From Morchella semilibera (Eukaryota; Ascomycota; Pezizomycetes; Pezizales; Morchellaceae): 64,000 bases of DNA. A model generated the notes under the pieces. That model saw only the letters and a program-made list of their open reading frames with translations, was not told the DNA's origin and did not search any database. Location: positions 919,307 through 983,306 of the forward strand of contig CM018603.1 in the NCBI GenBank assembly GCA_009192285.1, in the 5' to 3' direction. A program made the translations under genes and the position numbers. The first letter of the stretch is position 1. Each line of letters starts with the position of its first letter. Positions 1-12,808 of this stretch are shown in pieces.

Positions 1-2487
1 TTCCAGGCCAAGCGTAGTAGGTTGATATCCGTGGACTTTTCAAGTGAGAAGGAGAAGGAGTTGTAGTAAAGAGGTTTTTCTGAATCAACGAAGCGAAGAA
101 TCATTCCTTCCTGGAGAGCCGTGCAAGGAACAATAGCCTCGACCTGATCTGGCTCAATGTCGAGGCGTTCACAAACCTCAAAGGAACCCTTGTTGGCAAA
201 TGCTGTGAGTTTTTGATTAATTAATCCTGTCCTTGCAAGTTCCTGTGAGCTGTTGTTCTCTCCATTGCTCAATTCTGCCGCCAGTTGCTTCACGCCCGGA
301 TCTGTCCCAGAATGTTAGTACTGTAGCAACCATAAACCGATTCGGGGACTTACATTTCATAACAAGAGAAACGGATGATGCAAAAAATCCATCTTTCTTC
401 AATCTGCGCGCTAATCCAACAACGGAAACTGAATCCAACCCAAGTTCAAACACAGTCGAAGAATGCTTGATCTCCGAGGCTTGGAATCCAGTCATTTCGG
501 CTAATATTTTTCGGATGCGTATCTCTCCTTCAGTCCAGTTCCCTTCATTAGCATCCTCTCTTCTTGAGATCTGCTGAAGAAGCGCAAGAGATGTCTCCTG
601 GTAGATTGCTGTAAGTTTTTTGTTATCAACCTTGTTGTTCACCGACAACGGCATTTTTGATATGGGTAAGAAATGAGTAGGAACCATGTATACAGGTAGT
701 TTTCTTCTGCACCCATCGGCCAAGATTGGGATAACCCTGTGATATTCAGGGTCATGTAAGACAATTGGGTCTGCTGTGTTAGAGGTATTGGTTGTCCCTA
801 GTACAATAAAGGAGACTAGTTGATCCTTCTGCTGTTTCGGGTGTCTTAAAACCAGTGTAGCGACTGATTTAACCCGTGGGTCTGCCTGTTTCAAGGTCTC
901 GTTGATCTCTCCAATTTCAAGACGCTGTCCGCGGAGCTTGACTTGATCATCTGCTCGTCCTGTGAAATCAAAAGTGCCATCGTAGAGAATGCGCACCAAG
1001 TCACCAGTTCGGTATATCCTATCTATATTAGTAGGTAAGGCTTTAACGGCGGTGGTTAATCATACCTTGTATCGAATTCTTTAAGGACTGGGAACTTCTC
1101 CTCAGTGAGAGTTTTCCTGTTGAGATATCCACGTCCAACCAACTTTCCAGAAACACAGAGCTCACCAATCGCTCCTCTGAGAACAGGTCGGCTTGTATTG
1201 GGTGTTAAAACAAAAGAACCAACGTTGTCAAATGCAGGGCCGATGTTGGAGGGTTTTCCGTTCGCTGGGACCCTAGGGTACATTGTACACCCGATAGTGA
1301 CTTCTGTAGGTCCATATCTTGTAGTTTGTTAGTAGGATTTCCTTTGGAATAGATGATGATTCTTACCCATTATAAATTACTCCTGTCTCGCCCCAAGTGT
1401 TCAAAATCTCCTGTTTCAACTGTTCACCACCTGTAATAAAAACGCCTCGACATAACGAAGGACAATCCTCAGGGCGGAGCAACGCCGCAAGACTAGGTGT
1501 TAGATCCAAGTGGGTGATCTGAAGCTCGTTGATTGTGAGCGCAAGATCTTGGAAAATGACGTCTCTTGGCGCCGAAGTCACACACATGCCCACACTCCAG
1601 CTGAAATATTGCTCCATAACACTGACATCGAAGTGGAAAGATGCGAACTGAAGGAAGCGTGATTCAGAATCCCAATGACCGTTGAATAACCGCTGGAAAG
1701 CAAGCATCGCCTGTACAGCGTTTTCGTGTGTGAGCTCGCAACCCTTCGGCGTTCCAGTAGTACCGGAAGTGTATAGGCAGTAGCAAAGATCTTGCGGTGT
1801 GAGGTCTTGAATAAAAGGGGTTTCGGATGAGGATATCTTGACCTCCGTGTCACTCTCCAGGGATACAACGTTTACTTTAACTTTGCTTCTAAGTTCCTGA
1901 GCGTATTTATCCATTGTCAAAACACATTTAGCGCCCGAGTCTCCAACAATAAAAGACTTTCTGTCGATAGGTGCATTATAATCAAGTGCCATGAACGCGC
2001 ACCCGGCCTTCAGAATCCCAAGAATAGCGAACGATGCCTCAGGGCACTTCTCGAAGCAGATAGCAACGATTTGTCCAGTTTTGACTCCAAAGTTAAGCAG
2101 GTAGTTTGCGACTCTGTTGCCCTCTTCGTCAAGTTGGGCGTAGGTCCATGTTTCTTTGGCTGCGTAGCCTTCTTGGATCGATGTAGCAAATTCAAAGGCA
2201 ATTTTGTTTGGTGTCAGTTTTCGGTATTTTTCAACGAATTTATGTAATAAGGTGGTGTCTGTAGGGATTTCGTCGATTACTGGTGGGGTACATGAGAGTA
2301 ATGCTGGAGGGAAGCTCAAATACTCTGTGCTAGGGCTATTGGGGTTCTGCAAAATGTCTACCAATGCAGCCTCAACTTGCTGGACGAGTAGCTGTGTCTG
2401 CTCCTTGGGCATAACGCTGTCTCTGCATGTGGCTCGGACGAGAAGGGAATCATTATCAGTTGGTTCGATTTCCAGAGAAATTGTGTA
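1..2487 (-). other. NRPS module 4 (A4-T4 and start of C4)
   Basis: A4 reads CLYTSGTTGTPKG, then YNG/YGPTEVTIGCT across intron 1318-1366, then YRTGDLVRI after intron 1019-1065, and DDQVKLRGQRLEIGE. The A10 region reads NNKVDNKKL, slightly off the usual GKVDKK. T4 carries ELGLDSVSVVGL. A longer intron (203-353, 151 bp) precedes C4, of which only the start is in the window (IVPCTALQEGM). A fourth A domain separates this enzyme from three-A-domain SidC forms and fits the NPS2-like four-A-domain architecture I recall for this family. Confidence 0.85.
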
Positions 2488-5400
2488 CTAAATCCCATAT
2501 TAACTAATATCTCCACAGAGGCAGGAGAGTTAAAACTCACATCAACGAAGGCATCCTCCTCCACCACTTCCCACGTATTCTTTCTACTAGATGTTGTCTT
2601 CTGATAAACAAAGATAGTGTCAAAGAAAGACTCTTGGCGATGGTCAAACCACCCTTGGATATTTCGAAGAGGTGTATGCTGATGCTTCAGTGTTTGCGCG
2701 TTGCTACGTTGCAAAGCTAACGCAAGTTCGAGGTTTGTACCAGTTAGTAGGCACAGGGAAGGTACAGTTGTGATACACGGGAAAGCCACGTTCTCAGCCC
2801 CGGCAATACCAGACCTCCCAGAAAGAACTATTTAAAGTCAGAACTAATATCTCTAAAATGAAAAGGACACTAAGCCCTTACCCATTCCCATCGTGACAGC
2901 ATTATCCCCCATATACGCCGACAGCACCCTTGCCCAGGCGGCTTGCCCTGCTGCGTTCACCGAGATCCCCAGTTTCCGGCATCCGCTCTCAATCTTCGAT
3001 AAACTCCAACCCGCTTCTATTGAGCAAACATGACTGGAAGTACTTTTGATCCTGACGGGACACAAGTTCGGGAAACGTGAGATGCTGGTTCCCTCAAGCT
3101 GCTTCAGCCAGAATGTCCTGTCCTCTTCGATAACCTTGTCATCTAGCGAATGCTTCACAATATTGCTAAGGATAGAAAAAAACTTGGGACGAGAAGCTAT
3201 ATGCTTTCTAGAATACTCGGAAAAAACGTCGTCAAAGAAAAGACGTAATGTTTCGGCGTCAAACAGAGCGTGGTGTGCAGAGAACAACAGAAGTGACCCT
3301 CCGTTTGTTTCTCTAATGATGGTGGCACTCCACGGAGGGAGGTGAAGATTTTCAAGTGCGTGGATAGCCTTGAGCTCTTTTTGTGCAGAAAGAAAATTCT
3401 CATTCTCATCTCGGCTATCCACTATAACCCATGGTAGGTCGGTGGAGCCCTGTTTATAAACGATGGTAGCGAACGCATGAGTGTTGTGTTCAACCTCAAC
3501 GAAGCCAGCACGGAGCATGTCGTGAGAGTCAAAAGCAGCATTCCAGGCCTCGCGAAGGCGGTCCAAGTCAACATTCTGAGGTAGTTGAAAGACAGTATGA
3601 TTGAAGTATAGACCACCCTGAGAACGTAGGAACTGTGATAGCATTCCTTCCTGTGACGGTGTGCATGGGAAAACTCCGGTGATCTTGTCTTTTGTGATGC
3701 CGGTGTCATTGAGAATTTGATCTATAAATTGGTTACTGAAGTTCACCAGATAATTTCCAGAAGCCTGATCGTTGGCCCTAGTATTAACGCTCTCTGCAGT
3801 GATAGATTTTGATAATTGTTTGATAGATGGTCGCTAAGTGATGTTAGTGACATCCTCTCTTACTACTTCAATGAACTCACCTCTAAAATGTCCAAAACTG
3901 AGATTTCCAAGCCGACGCGCTTCAACTGCATCGCAACCTGAGCCGCACTGATACTATCAAGCCCTATCTCGTAAATAGTCGATGCCCGAGAAATTTGCTC
4001 GATCGGAACTCTAGATATTTGAGAGAACACGTTTCTAATCTTCTTTTCTTCCTCAGTCCACATGCTCTCTTCCTCCTCCACACTCGCACCTCCAAATGTC
4101 TGGATGTCCTGTTCCTGGAAAAACGATGCTAGCGCTTTCTTATCAACCTTTCCTGCTGCTGAACGCGGGACATGGTCAATGATCAGAATAACCGCCGGTA
4201 TCATATATCTTGGCAGTTTTGCTCTCGCCACCTTCAACGCTGCACCTTGGATTTCCTCGGTTTGCGGGCCGGTCTTCAATACTTTAGGCTTTGTTCCATG
4301 CTGCTTCCTACCCTCGACTGCCAAGAATGACACTAGCTGCTCCTTTGCGCCCTCGCTGTGCTTAGCTACAATTGTTGTCGCATCCTTAACATCCTTATGA
4401 CCACTCCTGAGAACAGAGCTGATCTCATCTAGCTCAACACGTAGCCCGCGGATCTTCACCTGGTCGTCTGCACGCCCGATAAACTCAAAAGTGCCATCTC
4501 CGAGCATGCGGACAAGGTCGCCAGTTCTGTATACTGTGTTTCCCTCTAGTTGAATAAATTGGCGCTTGGTAAGTTGTACATTGTTGTGGTATTCACGTGC
4601 TACTTGTGGGCCTCCGATACAGAGCTCGCCGCTACCAAAAGTAGGGACAATGTACTCCCCGCCGCGGGAAAGGACGAAGAAACTTGCTGTGGGAAATGGT
4701 TTACCGATATTGGAAGACTTTGTATATCTGTTTGTGGGTATAATTGTACAGCACATTGCAGCCTCTATAGTTCAAAATTAGAATTATTTAGACTTGGTAA
4801 AGATCATTGAGTTGAAACATACCAGTAGGTCCGTAAGAGTTGATGCATCTTCCATCCCAATCGTCGACCACCTTCTGCGGCATCGCCTCCCCAATACAAT
4901 AAAGCATCTCAACACTCGCTAGATTCTTTGCAACAAGCGTGGCAGCCACAGTGGGTGTCAAGTCCAGAAGGGTGGCTTTAGTAGTCTTGATGGTTCCTTC
5001 CAGATCGCCAAGGAGATGTTTTTTTGCGGCAGAACAGAGGGTGAACCCATAGCTCCACGCCATGAAACAGTCGTAGTAGCACATATCAAAAGTGGTGGCA
5101 GCAAATTGGAGAAGTTTTGAATCGGGCTTCCATGGTATGAGTGATTTTGAGGAGCGGAAAGTTTGCACGGCACTCTTAATTTCGAGAGAGACGGCTTTGG
5201 GCTGACCAGTGGATCCTGATGAAAAAATTAATATATGTTTGGTAATCGGTTACTTATATGGACTTACCAGAAGTATACAGCCTGTATGCCAAACACCTGG
5301 GCGTAAGACCCCTAATATTCAAATTCGTAACCGGTTGAGAATCCATGACGCCGCTCTCCACATCCACCATTGCCACACGTCCCATACCTCCCGCCGTTGC

Positions 5401-8400
5401 AGCAGTAACAAGAACAACCCTCGCCCCAAGTTCCTCGACCATAAACATTTTTCTCTGCTCCGGCAGCGTTGGATCGATCGGCGTGAATGCACACCCGGCC
5501 TTCAACACCCCCAAAATACATATATAGAATAGTGGCGATTTCTCCAAGCATATCGGCACAGCCTCATCACGCTTCAGCCCTAGGGAGGCAAGATAGTGGG
5601 CTACCCTGTTTGCGGCTTCGTTGAGCTCGCGGAACGTCCAGCTTGTGATCTTGCCGTCGTCACCGAGGAACTCGAGCGCGATACGTGATGGGTTCTCGCG
5701 CGCATGACGCTCAAAGTCGGAGTGTAGTAGGTCGTGGCTGTCACCGTCAAGAACAAGTGGTTTGCTATTTGCTCGCGCTAGAATTGATGAGTCGAATGTT
5801 TGAAAGTTTACTGCGAGCTCGTTGGGATGCTGGAGGGAGTCAATGATCGCCGCGTCAAACTGCTGAATCATCACACCGGCTTGCTCCTCAAGGATGATAT
5901 TTCTGCCCTGTGTTAATGCTACTCCTACTTAGTTGGGAGACAATACAATGCTACACACCGACGGAAGTAAAGCACAATTTCTAGGCTGTTGCTATTGCGA
6001 TTAGGTACAAGCTCGACAACGACGGAGAACTACATATTCACTATCAGTAACAAGACCCAGGCTGTGTTCTTATTGATTTTTAAGAACTCACATCCATCTC
6101 TCCACGATCATCGATTTCTTCCCAGAGGTCTGTTTTTGCCTCGTTCGCGTGCTGCAAGATAAATAGGGTGTCAAATAGACTCTGACCCTCGGTCTTCAGC
6201 GTGTTCATGATCCTTCTCAATGGGGTTAGCTGGTACGGCAGGATGTCTGCATTAAGACTCCTGATGCTGTTCATAACCGTCAAATTAGTAGCACCTGGGA
6301 CTAGCTGTACCCTCAATGGGACTGAATTGAAACATGGGGCAATAACGTCTTCCACACCCTCCACGGGGATAGTTCTTCCGCTCACGATATTACCAAAACA
6401 AATATCGGCCTCGCCGGAATAGGCAGACAATAACCTGGCCCACCCGGTCTGTCCTAGTGCCAATAACGAGGTTGAGATCTCTTTGCAACCGTCTTCGATC
6501 TCGCTCAGTGGCTTGGAGCAAGTCATCTTTGTTGCTGTCATACCTACAAGTTTAGTTTTCTCTTTGAATAGCGCTGTCTTACCTGTTAGATCTGGGAATG
6601 TAGATGCTTCGAAACCGGTAAGTAAGTCTTTCCAGAATGCATCTGATGCATCTAGGTCAATGTTCTCCATATACTCCAATACCTGGTCAAAGGGGTGTCT
6701 GATTGGGAGATCCAGTCCCAGATAAGCACTGCGCACATCTTCAAGCAGGAGACCCATTGCATAACCGTCGTAGAGAGAGTGATGGAATGACATGACCAAC
6801 GTTGCCCCCGCGAACAGCGAAAACGCATATGGAGCGCTGTGAATACTCATAGACTGCGAGATCTCATTGATGCGCTGGTCGACTTGCTCTGGAGTCGCCT
6901 CCGTCTCGAAGGTAGTCCATGGAAGCTCATGCTTCTTTAGAATAACCTGCGCATACGCATGTCTCGAGTCCTCAGTAACGCAGAAGCAGGTCCTCATGAT
7001 ATCATGTCTCTCCACCATGAGCTCCCATGCCTTTCTCAAGCGGACAGGGTCGGCCCGGAGTTTTAGAACAGTGTGGTTGTAATAGGCGCTCACGTCAACG
7101 CCCTTCTTTTGCGTTAACATGGCCTCTTGGAGTGAGGAGCAAGGTAGGATCTTCGTGATGCCCTCTGCGGCTATGCCGAGCTGCTCAAGGGCTGTCGGCT
7201 TGACACTCTCCGCAAACGCCTTTAATGAACTCTCTCGGGTAACAGTAGTAGTGGCGGGCCCGTCGCTCTTTTTGTCAAGAAGGGTAGCAAGAGCGCCAAC
7301 AGTGGGGTTCTTCATGATCTGTGATACGTCCAATCTCTTGTGGCCTGCCTGCATAATGCGGTTCGACAACTGAATCACGGAAATTGAATCCAGTCCGAGC
7401 TTGAAGATCGATGTCCCTCTGCGAATCTCATCAACAGTCACTTGCGCAACATCAGCCACTATCCTAACGATCTCCATCTCAACCTGTGTCCACTCTGCAT
7501 CGTCCATGTTGCCAGAGTCCTCGCTATAAGACTCGATGGCAGCGGTGTCAAGATCGAAGAACACCTTGGAGAGAACCTTTTTTGTCAACCTTTCCCGTTC
7601 CCGTCATGGGGATTGACACCACGGGTAGCAGCACCGCAGGGACCATGTACTCCGGCAGGGACCCAGACAGAGCCTTGAACAGTGCACCCAATGTCTTGCG
7701 AACGTCTTGATCTGCCTTTACGATGTCAAAGCCTTTGCCCTGGTGAGATGCAAGAAGAACGTATGCAACAAGCTGGTACGGGTCTGTGGGAGACTTCCTT
7801 ACTGGGATAGCAACGGCATCAAGAACGGTATCCAAGCGTAGGAGAACGGAGGTGATCTCGCCGAGCTCGATGCGATGCCCACGGATCTTTATCTGGTCAT
7901 CGGTACGGCCGATAAACTCGAGTGAGCCATCAGAGAGGAGACGCCCGATGTCGCCGGAGCGGTAGAGGCGGCCGTAGATGGGATGGGTGGGGAATTTCTG
8001 GGCAGTAAGCTCGGGCTGCTTGAGATATCCACGTGCCTATAATACATAGATATTAGGATTTATGCTCGAATAATCATCATTTGGACCAGGATACTTACGA
8101 CTTGAGCACCGCCAAAACAGAATTCTCCAACTGCACCCCTGGGGAGCAGGCAGAACTCATTCTCATCTTGAGAGATTACAAAGGTGGAAGTGTTCGCGAA
8201 TGTTTCTCCCATAGTATTTATATGATCCTCCTTCCTCAGATTCGGCCTCACCGTGCAAATATCCGCCATCTCACTAGGCCCATATCCGCTCCAGAGTCCT
8301 TTCCCAGTCCAGGACTCAAAAACCCTCCTATTGACGCATTCTCCGGCAGTAACAAGGAACTCAACAGACGGTACATTATCAGGGTTGACCAGCGCCGCAA

Positions 8401-11400
8401 CGGTAGGTGTCATACTCAGATGTGTGATCTTGAAGGCATTGATGGCGCTCTCAATATCTCGCAGCAGTACATCCTTCCTCGCCACACAGAGTGTCATGCC
8501 CATGGCCCAAGTAAAGAAGATTTCAAACACGGACACATCGAATGCAACGGTGCAGAACTGTAGAAGCCTTTTTCCCACCGCTGCCGGGTACATCCCCCGG
8601 AGCACTCTGACATGGTCCACAATCGCGTAGTTCTCCACTAGCACACCTTTTGGCTTCCCTGTGCTTCCGGAGGTAAAAACAGCATATGCAAGATCTCTCT
8701 CCGACCTCTGGATATTCGGGTTTGCCTCAGAGTACCAGGAGGTGTTGGCAGTATCTACACAGACTACCTTGACGCCCTGGGGGATACCCGAGAGTGATGG
8801 GGCGAGGTCGCTAGTGGTGAGGTGAATGCGGATATCGCCGCTTTCAATAATCTGGCTCTTTCTTTCGCTCGGGGTCTCAGGGGTTATGGGAGCATAGGCA
8901 GCACCGGACTTAAGAATGGCAAGGATAGAGATGTAGAGGGTTGGCGATTTCTCCATGCAAACGGATATAAGTGTGTCCGGTTTTGCGCCAAGAGAGAGTA
9001 AATGGTAGGCGAGCTTATTGGCTTGCGAACTAAAAGCGCTGTAGGAGAGTGTTGTAGATTCGGTAGTAGTGCCAATGATATCATTTGCAAAGTCAATCGC
9101 GATTGCATTGGGGTTGCGGGAAGCGGCGAGTTCAACGAGATGTGAGAGGGAAGGCGTAGAAGCCATTGAGGGTATTACGGGGTGAGGGTTTTCGATAGAG
9201 AGTGCAGATGGGGGGAGGGATTGGAGGAGGGCTGTAAGGGTCTGGTCGGGGTGGGAAATGATCGAATTCACAAACTGGTCGAGCTGGGTTAATATGAGTT
9301 TTGCATGTGCAGGCGGAAGAATGGAAGTTTGGTATGTTGCGCGCAGAGAAATATTGGAAACACCAGGCGTAACCTCTAGGAGAATCGGGAACTGCAGGTA
9401 GTGTAATGTTAGTATTTATTTAGCAGTCAATCACAGGATATCACTCGCCTCTAGCATGTCTTTGATATCGACAATTTTCACGCCTTCTTCTTCTTCAGAG
9501 GCCAAACTCTGCTGCCAGACAAGCAAACTCTCAAAAAGCTTTCCTTCACCACCCCAGGCCTTTTTCACCTCTCTCAATCCAATCTCGTTTCCTAAGACCT
9601 CCCTTCCGCGCTTCGCAACCTCGGAAACAACCTCTCGAACACTTTTCTGCCTCCGGACGTCAACCCGAACCGGTGCAGTGACAATCAACGGCCCGATTAC
9701 GTCCTCGACTCCCGTCATGGCGGCTGTCCTGCCAGAGAGAACATTTCCGATAACAACATCACTCTCGGCAACGTATAACGACCAAAGTATGGCCCACGCA
9801 GCCTGAACCAAGACCACCGGTGCCACGCCGAAATTTCTCGCCGCGCCCTCATATTCCCCTCTCATAATACTCATAGTAGTAGTCTCCTGGAGAACCTCAT
9901 CAACCACGTCGCTCTTTCCAGTCAAGCACGGGAATGACACAGGCTCGACCCCGGACAGCGTCTTTCGCCAGTATTCGATACTGCTAGAGATGTCTGTGGC
10001 TAGCTCGCGCTCTACAACAAGCTGATACTGTGGTCGCGGGGCTACAGAGCGCCCGGAAAGATGTGCGGAAAGATCGGACATGATACTATCCCAGCACCAG
10101 CCGTCGTAGAGGGCATGGTGGATTTGAACGCTCAGTTGGTCGTTGACGAGGGCGACTCTAAAGGGCGGTGAGAGTAGCTGGGGGACAGTGACGCTCCACT
10201 CCTTCTCGATCTTGTCGGATACGGTGAATTGAGACGGATGGGAGGTGTGGTACACTACCTGCCCGAACCCTTCTCCGAGGACCGCAAATCCGGTGCGCAG
10301 GATCTCGTTTGCATCGATGATTCTCCTGACAGCGGCTTCTACAGCAGCTGCAGTTTGGTTTGGGGGTAAAGAGAGTAACATCCAGTTACAGTATGCGGCG
10401 CTATCTTGTGCGGTTTCCGCAAGCATAGCAGCTTGTACGGATGTGCATGGAATAACCTTCAGCACGCTCTTGTCCTCGCATAGTTCTTTAGAAGAATTTG
10501 AGACCTCCTCAAACCACCGTTGAATAGATATGTTTGTGCCCTTCGGGAGTGCACCTACGCTCTTCTCAATACCAGCTGCAATGCCAGAGATCGTGTCGGA
10601 CCGGATCACATCCACCGTCTCCACCTCAATGCCCCGCTTCCGGAGCGCGATAGTAAGACGGATCGCCTGCATAGAGTCAAGTCCACTCGAAACAAGACTG
10701 ATCTCTTTTCCGGGCGTGATGCCAAGAAGAATCGATACTTCATGTGTGATCACTCGCTCAACGGCGTTCAGCTCTTCGGATACTACTTTGGTCTCAACTA
10801 CTCTAGCCTTGTATTGTGCCTCTAGGAACTTTCGGTCCGCCTTTCCAGAGGCAAGGCGGGGGAGTGCGGGGAGAATAATCATGTCCCCGGGGATCATATA
10901 CGCCGGTAGCCATTTCTTGCATGTCTCAGTGATTGCCAATTTCGAGGTTGCGCCGCCGACCCAGATAATGAGAGCGTTCTTGATCACGTTGGCCACACAT
11001 GCTTTGACTCCGGGAGTCTTGAGCACGACTTCCTCAATCTCTCCGAGTTCAATACGTTGCCCACGCAGTTTAACCTGACCGGCCCCAATACGGCCTAGGC
11101 ATTCGAGTCCTCCGCTCGGGAGAACCCGACCACGGTCACCGGTCCGGTATAGCCGGCCGAAGCGGGAAGATTTGATGAATACCTCGCGGGTCGTTTCCGG
11201 GCGGTTGATATACCCATCTGCCAACTGTGGCCCTCCGACCACAAGCTCACCCACACAACCTTTGGGGAGAACTTCAATTTCACCACCCTTGTAGGGTGCA
11301 ATGACGAATGTCGACACAGTCTCGAAGGGCGTGCCAATATCACCAATTCTTTCAACCGCTGTAGAAGCAGTGCAGTGGATTGCCGCTTCGGTAGGCCCAT

Positions 11401-12808
11401 ACATACCCACCAGCACGTCCCCCCACATATCCACCACTCCCTGTGTCAACATCTCTCCAATTGTCAACAGGCACTTCAAACTGGGAATGTTCTCGCGCTT
11501 CCCCAGCAAGCCTCCCGCAACCGTCGGAGTAAGCTCAACAACATCCACGGCCATTCTCCTAACAACGCCCGGGAGATCACCAAGCATAGTCGCGCGCTCA
11601 CATCCAACCAGCACAATTCCACGCATGAGCGGGAAAAACATCTCAAAAACAAACACATCGAACGTCGGCGCCGCCTGCTGAAGCCACCTCCCGACACTTT
11701 TTGGTACAAGGGGGTCCTGCGCTAGCAAGCTCTGCGCCGCGGCGTAGTGGCTTATGAGGACTCCCTTGGGCGTGCCAGTGGTCCCGCTAGTGTACATTAC
11801 ATACGCTGCGTCACTCGGTGAGATTGACGTGGGGAGGTCCATAAGGCTGGCGAGTGAGAATGTAGGAGTGTCATCGTCGGGGGTGACGCAGGGGAGGTTT
11901 GGAACAGGAGGTTTGGAAGGGTCGCAGACGATACATGGCGCTTTGACGTCGTCGACGATAAACTGTAGCCGCTGGGGAGGCGCATCGAGGGGTAGCGGGA
12001 CGAATGCGCACCCGGCTTTGAGAATACCAATTAGGGCAATGTAGAGAGCTGGCGACTGTGGGAGAAGCACTGGAATTAGACGCTGGCTGGAGGTGGTGTG
12101 CGGAAGGAGCTTTAGCGCGAATTGAGTGGAGAGAATGTCGAGGTCGGCGTAGCTGTAGGTGCTTTTAGAGGAATTAGAGTGGAGGAATTCGAGCGCGGGG
12201 AGGCTGTCGTGGGCGGAGAAGGTAATGAGATCGTGGAGAAGAGTAGGCCCGGGTAGATGTCGCGGGGAAGGATTGAGAATCGAGAGGGTATTTTCAGAGT
12301 GAGAAGTGGAGGTAAAAAGGTGGTGAAGGTGTGTACAGATCATGTGAATATAGCTCTCAGGTACCAAAACCGTGGAGATATAGATATATGCCGTACGAGA
12401 GCTTTCGTCTACGGTCAAATATAGCTGTGAATCTAGGGGCTATATTAAAAAATCCCGCATTAGAATCAAGTTCCTCTCTAGAATTGCGCCGCATTAAACT
12501 CTTACATTAAAGCTTTCGGAATCAAAAAAGACGCCCGTCCACCTCCCGCCTGAAGGGTTGTCGACACTCCCCTCTGAAATCCAGCTCACACCTCCGTCCT
12601 CTGCAAACTCCACTCCAGAGGTTACCCCATTTACTCTGAATACCACAGTGTCGGTACCGCTGTATCCGCGGAGAAGGTTCGCCCATGATAGCACTATCTG
12701 GTCCTTCGTGCAACCCTGAGGAAGAGCAATTGGTGCGCTGAGCGTATCAGGAGCACCGTGAAGGGTATGGAGGACCGGGAAGGCAGTGAAGCGGTAGTGT
12801 TTAAACAT
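1..12808 (-). CDS. sidC: Ferrichrome-type siderophore NRPS (SidC/NPS2-like), 3' end outside window
   Basis: Large nonribosomal peptide synthetase that should assemble an intracellular or secreted ferrichrome-type hydroxamate from N5-acyl-N5-hydroxyornithine and small amino acids in the cytosol. Four A-T-C modules can be read, then the gene runs off the left edge inside the fourth C domain; this family usually ends in extra T-C pairs. The start at 12808 opens with a short N-terminal region typical of SidC proteins (FPVLHTLHGAP, then LSWANLLRGYSG). I infer 13 introns: 12440-12505, 9392-9448, 8037-8098, 6030-6091, 5903-5958, 5216-5267, 4765-4822, 3834-3880, about 2834-2880, 2488-2540, 1318-1366, 1019-1065 and 203-353. 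Introns at each C-to-A junction sit at matching places, which suggests module duplication. A single-base frameshift lies at 7578-7583. Nearby sidA and iron-type GATA sites support the role. Family assignment is firm; the peptide product is not readable from sequence alone. Confidence 0.93.
2541..6029 (-). other. NRPS module 3 (A3-T3-C3)
   Basis: A3 is split by three introns: 5903-5958 before it, 5216-5267 inside the YTSG/STGQPK loop, and 4765-4822 inside SYGPT/EAA. YRTGDLVR, DDQVKIRGLRVELDE and AAGKVDKKAL are present. T3 carries EIGLDSISAAQV. C3 begins after intron 3834-3880 and reads VFPCTPSQEGML. Its active-site motif is HHALFDA rather than HHxxxDG. The last C3 part (VLSGRSGIAGAENVAFP) follows the intron near 2834-2880. 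Confidence 0.87.
6092..9391 (-). other. NRPS module 2 (A2-T2-C2), contains a frameshift
   Basis: A2 shows AYAVFTSGSTGKPKG, a GYGPSEMADIC motif (Ser in place of the usual Thr of GPTE), YRSGDIGR and DDQIKIRGHRIELGE. Intron 8037-8098 interrupts A2 after GGAQV. A2 ends at GTGKVDKK, where one extra A in a six-A run shifts the frame (T run 7578-7583 on the plus strand). The next frame continues the expected linker, then T2 (KLGLDSISVIQL) and C2 (HHSLYDGY, GNIVSGRTIPVEGVEDVIAP). The exon 6092-8036 has length 3n+1, consistent with one surplus base. Confidence 0.87.
7578..7583 (-). other. Single-base frameshift in NRPS homopolymer
   Basis: On the minus strand the A2 end reads GTGKVDKK and then leaves frame inside a run of six A. 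Using five A would continue directly into KVLSKVFFDLD and the T2 domain. Coding similarity is strong on both sides and no splice sites fit, so this is a +1 indel. It is either a sequencing or assembly error or a recent inactivating mutation. Confidence 0.85.
9449..12439 (-). other. NRPS module 1 (A1-T1-C1), single exon
   Basis: A1 spans about 12250-10850, with the YVMYTSGTTGTPKG nucleotide-binding loop, MYGPTEAAIHCT, YRTGDRGR and GQVKLRGQRIELGE motifs. T1 follows at about 10780-10560, with SSGLDSMQAI carrying the phosphopantetheine serine. C1 spans about 10470-9450 with an intact HHALYDG active-site motif and a VLSGRTAAMTGVEDVIGP block. The reading frame is open from 12439 to 9449 without introns, and all core motifs are intact. 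Confidence 0.9.
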
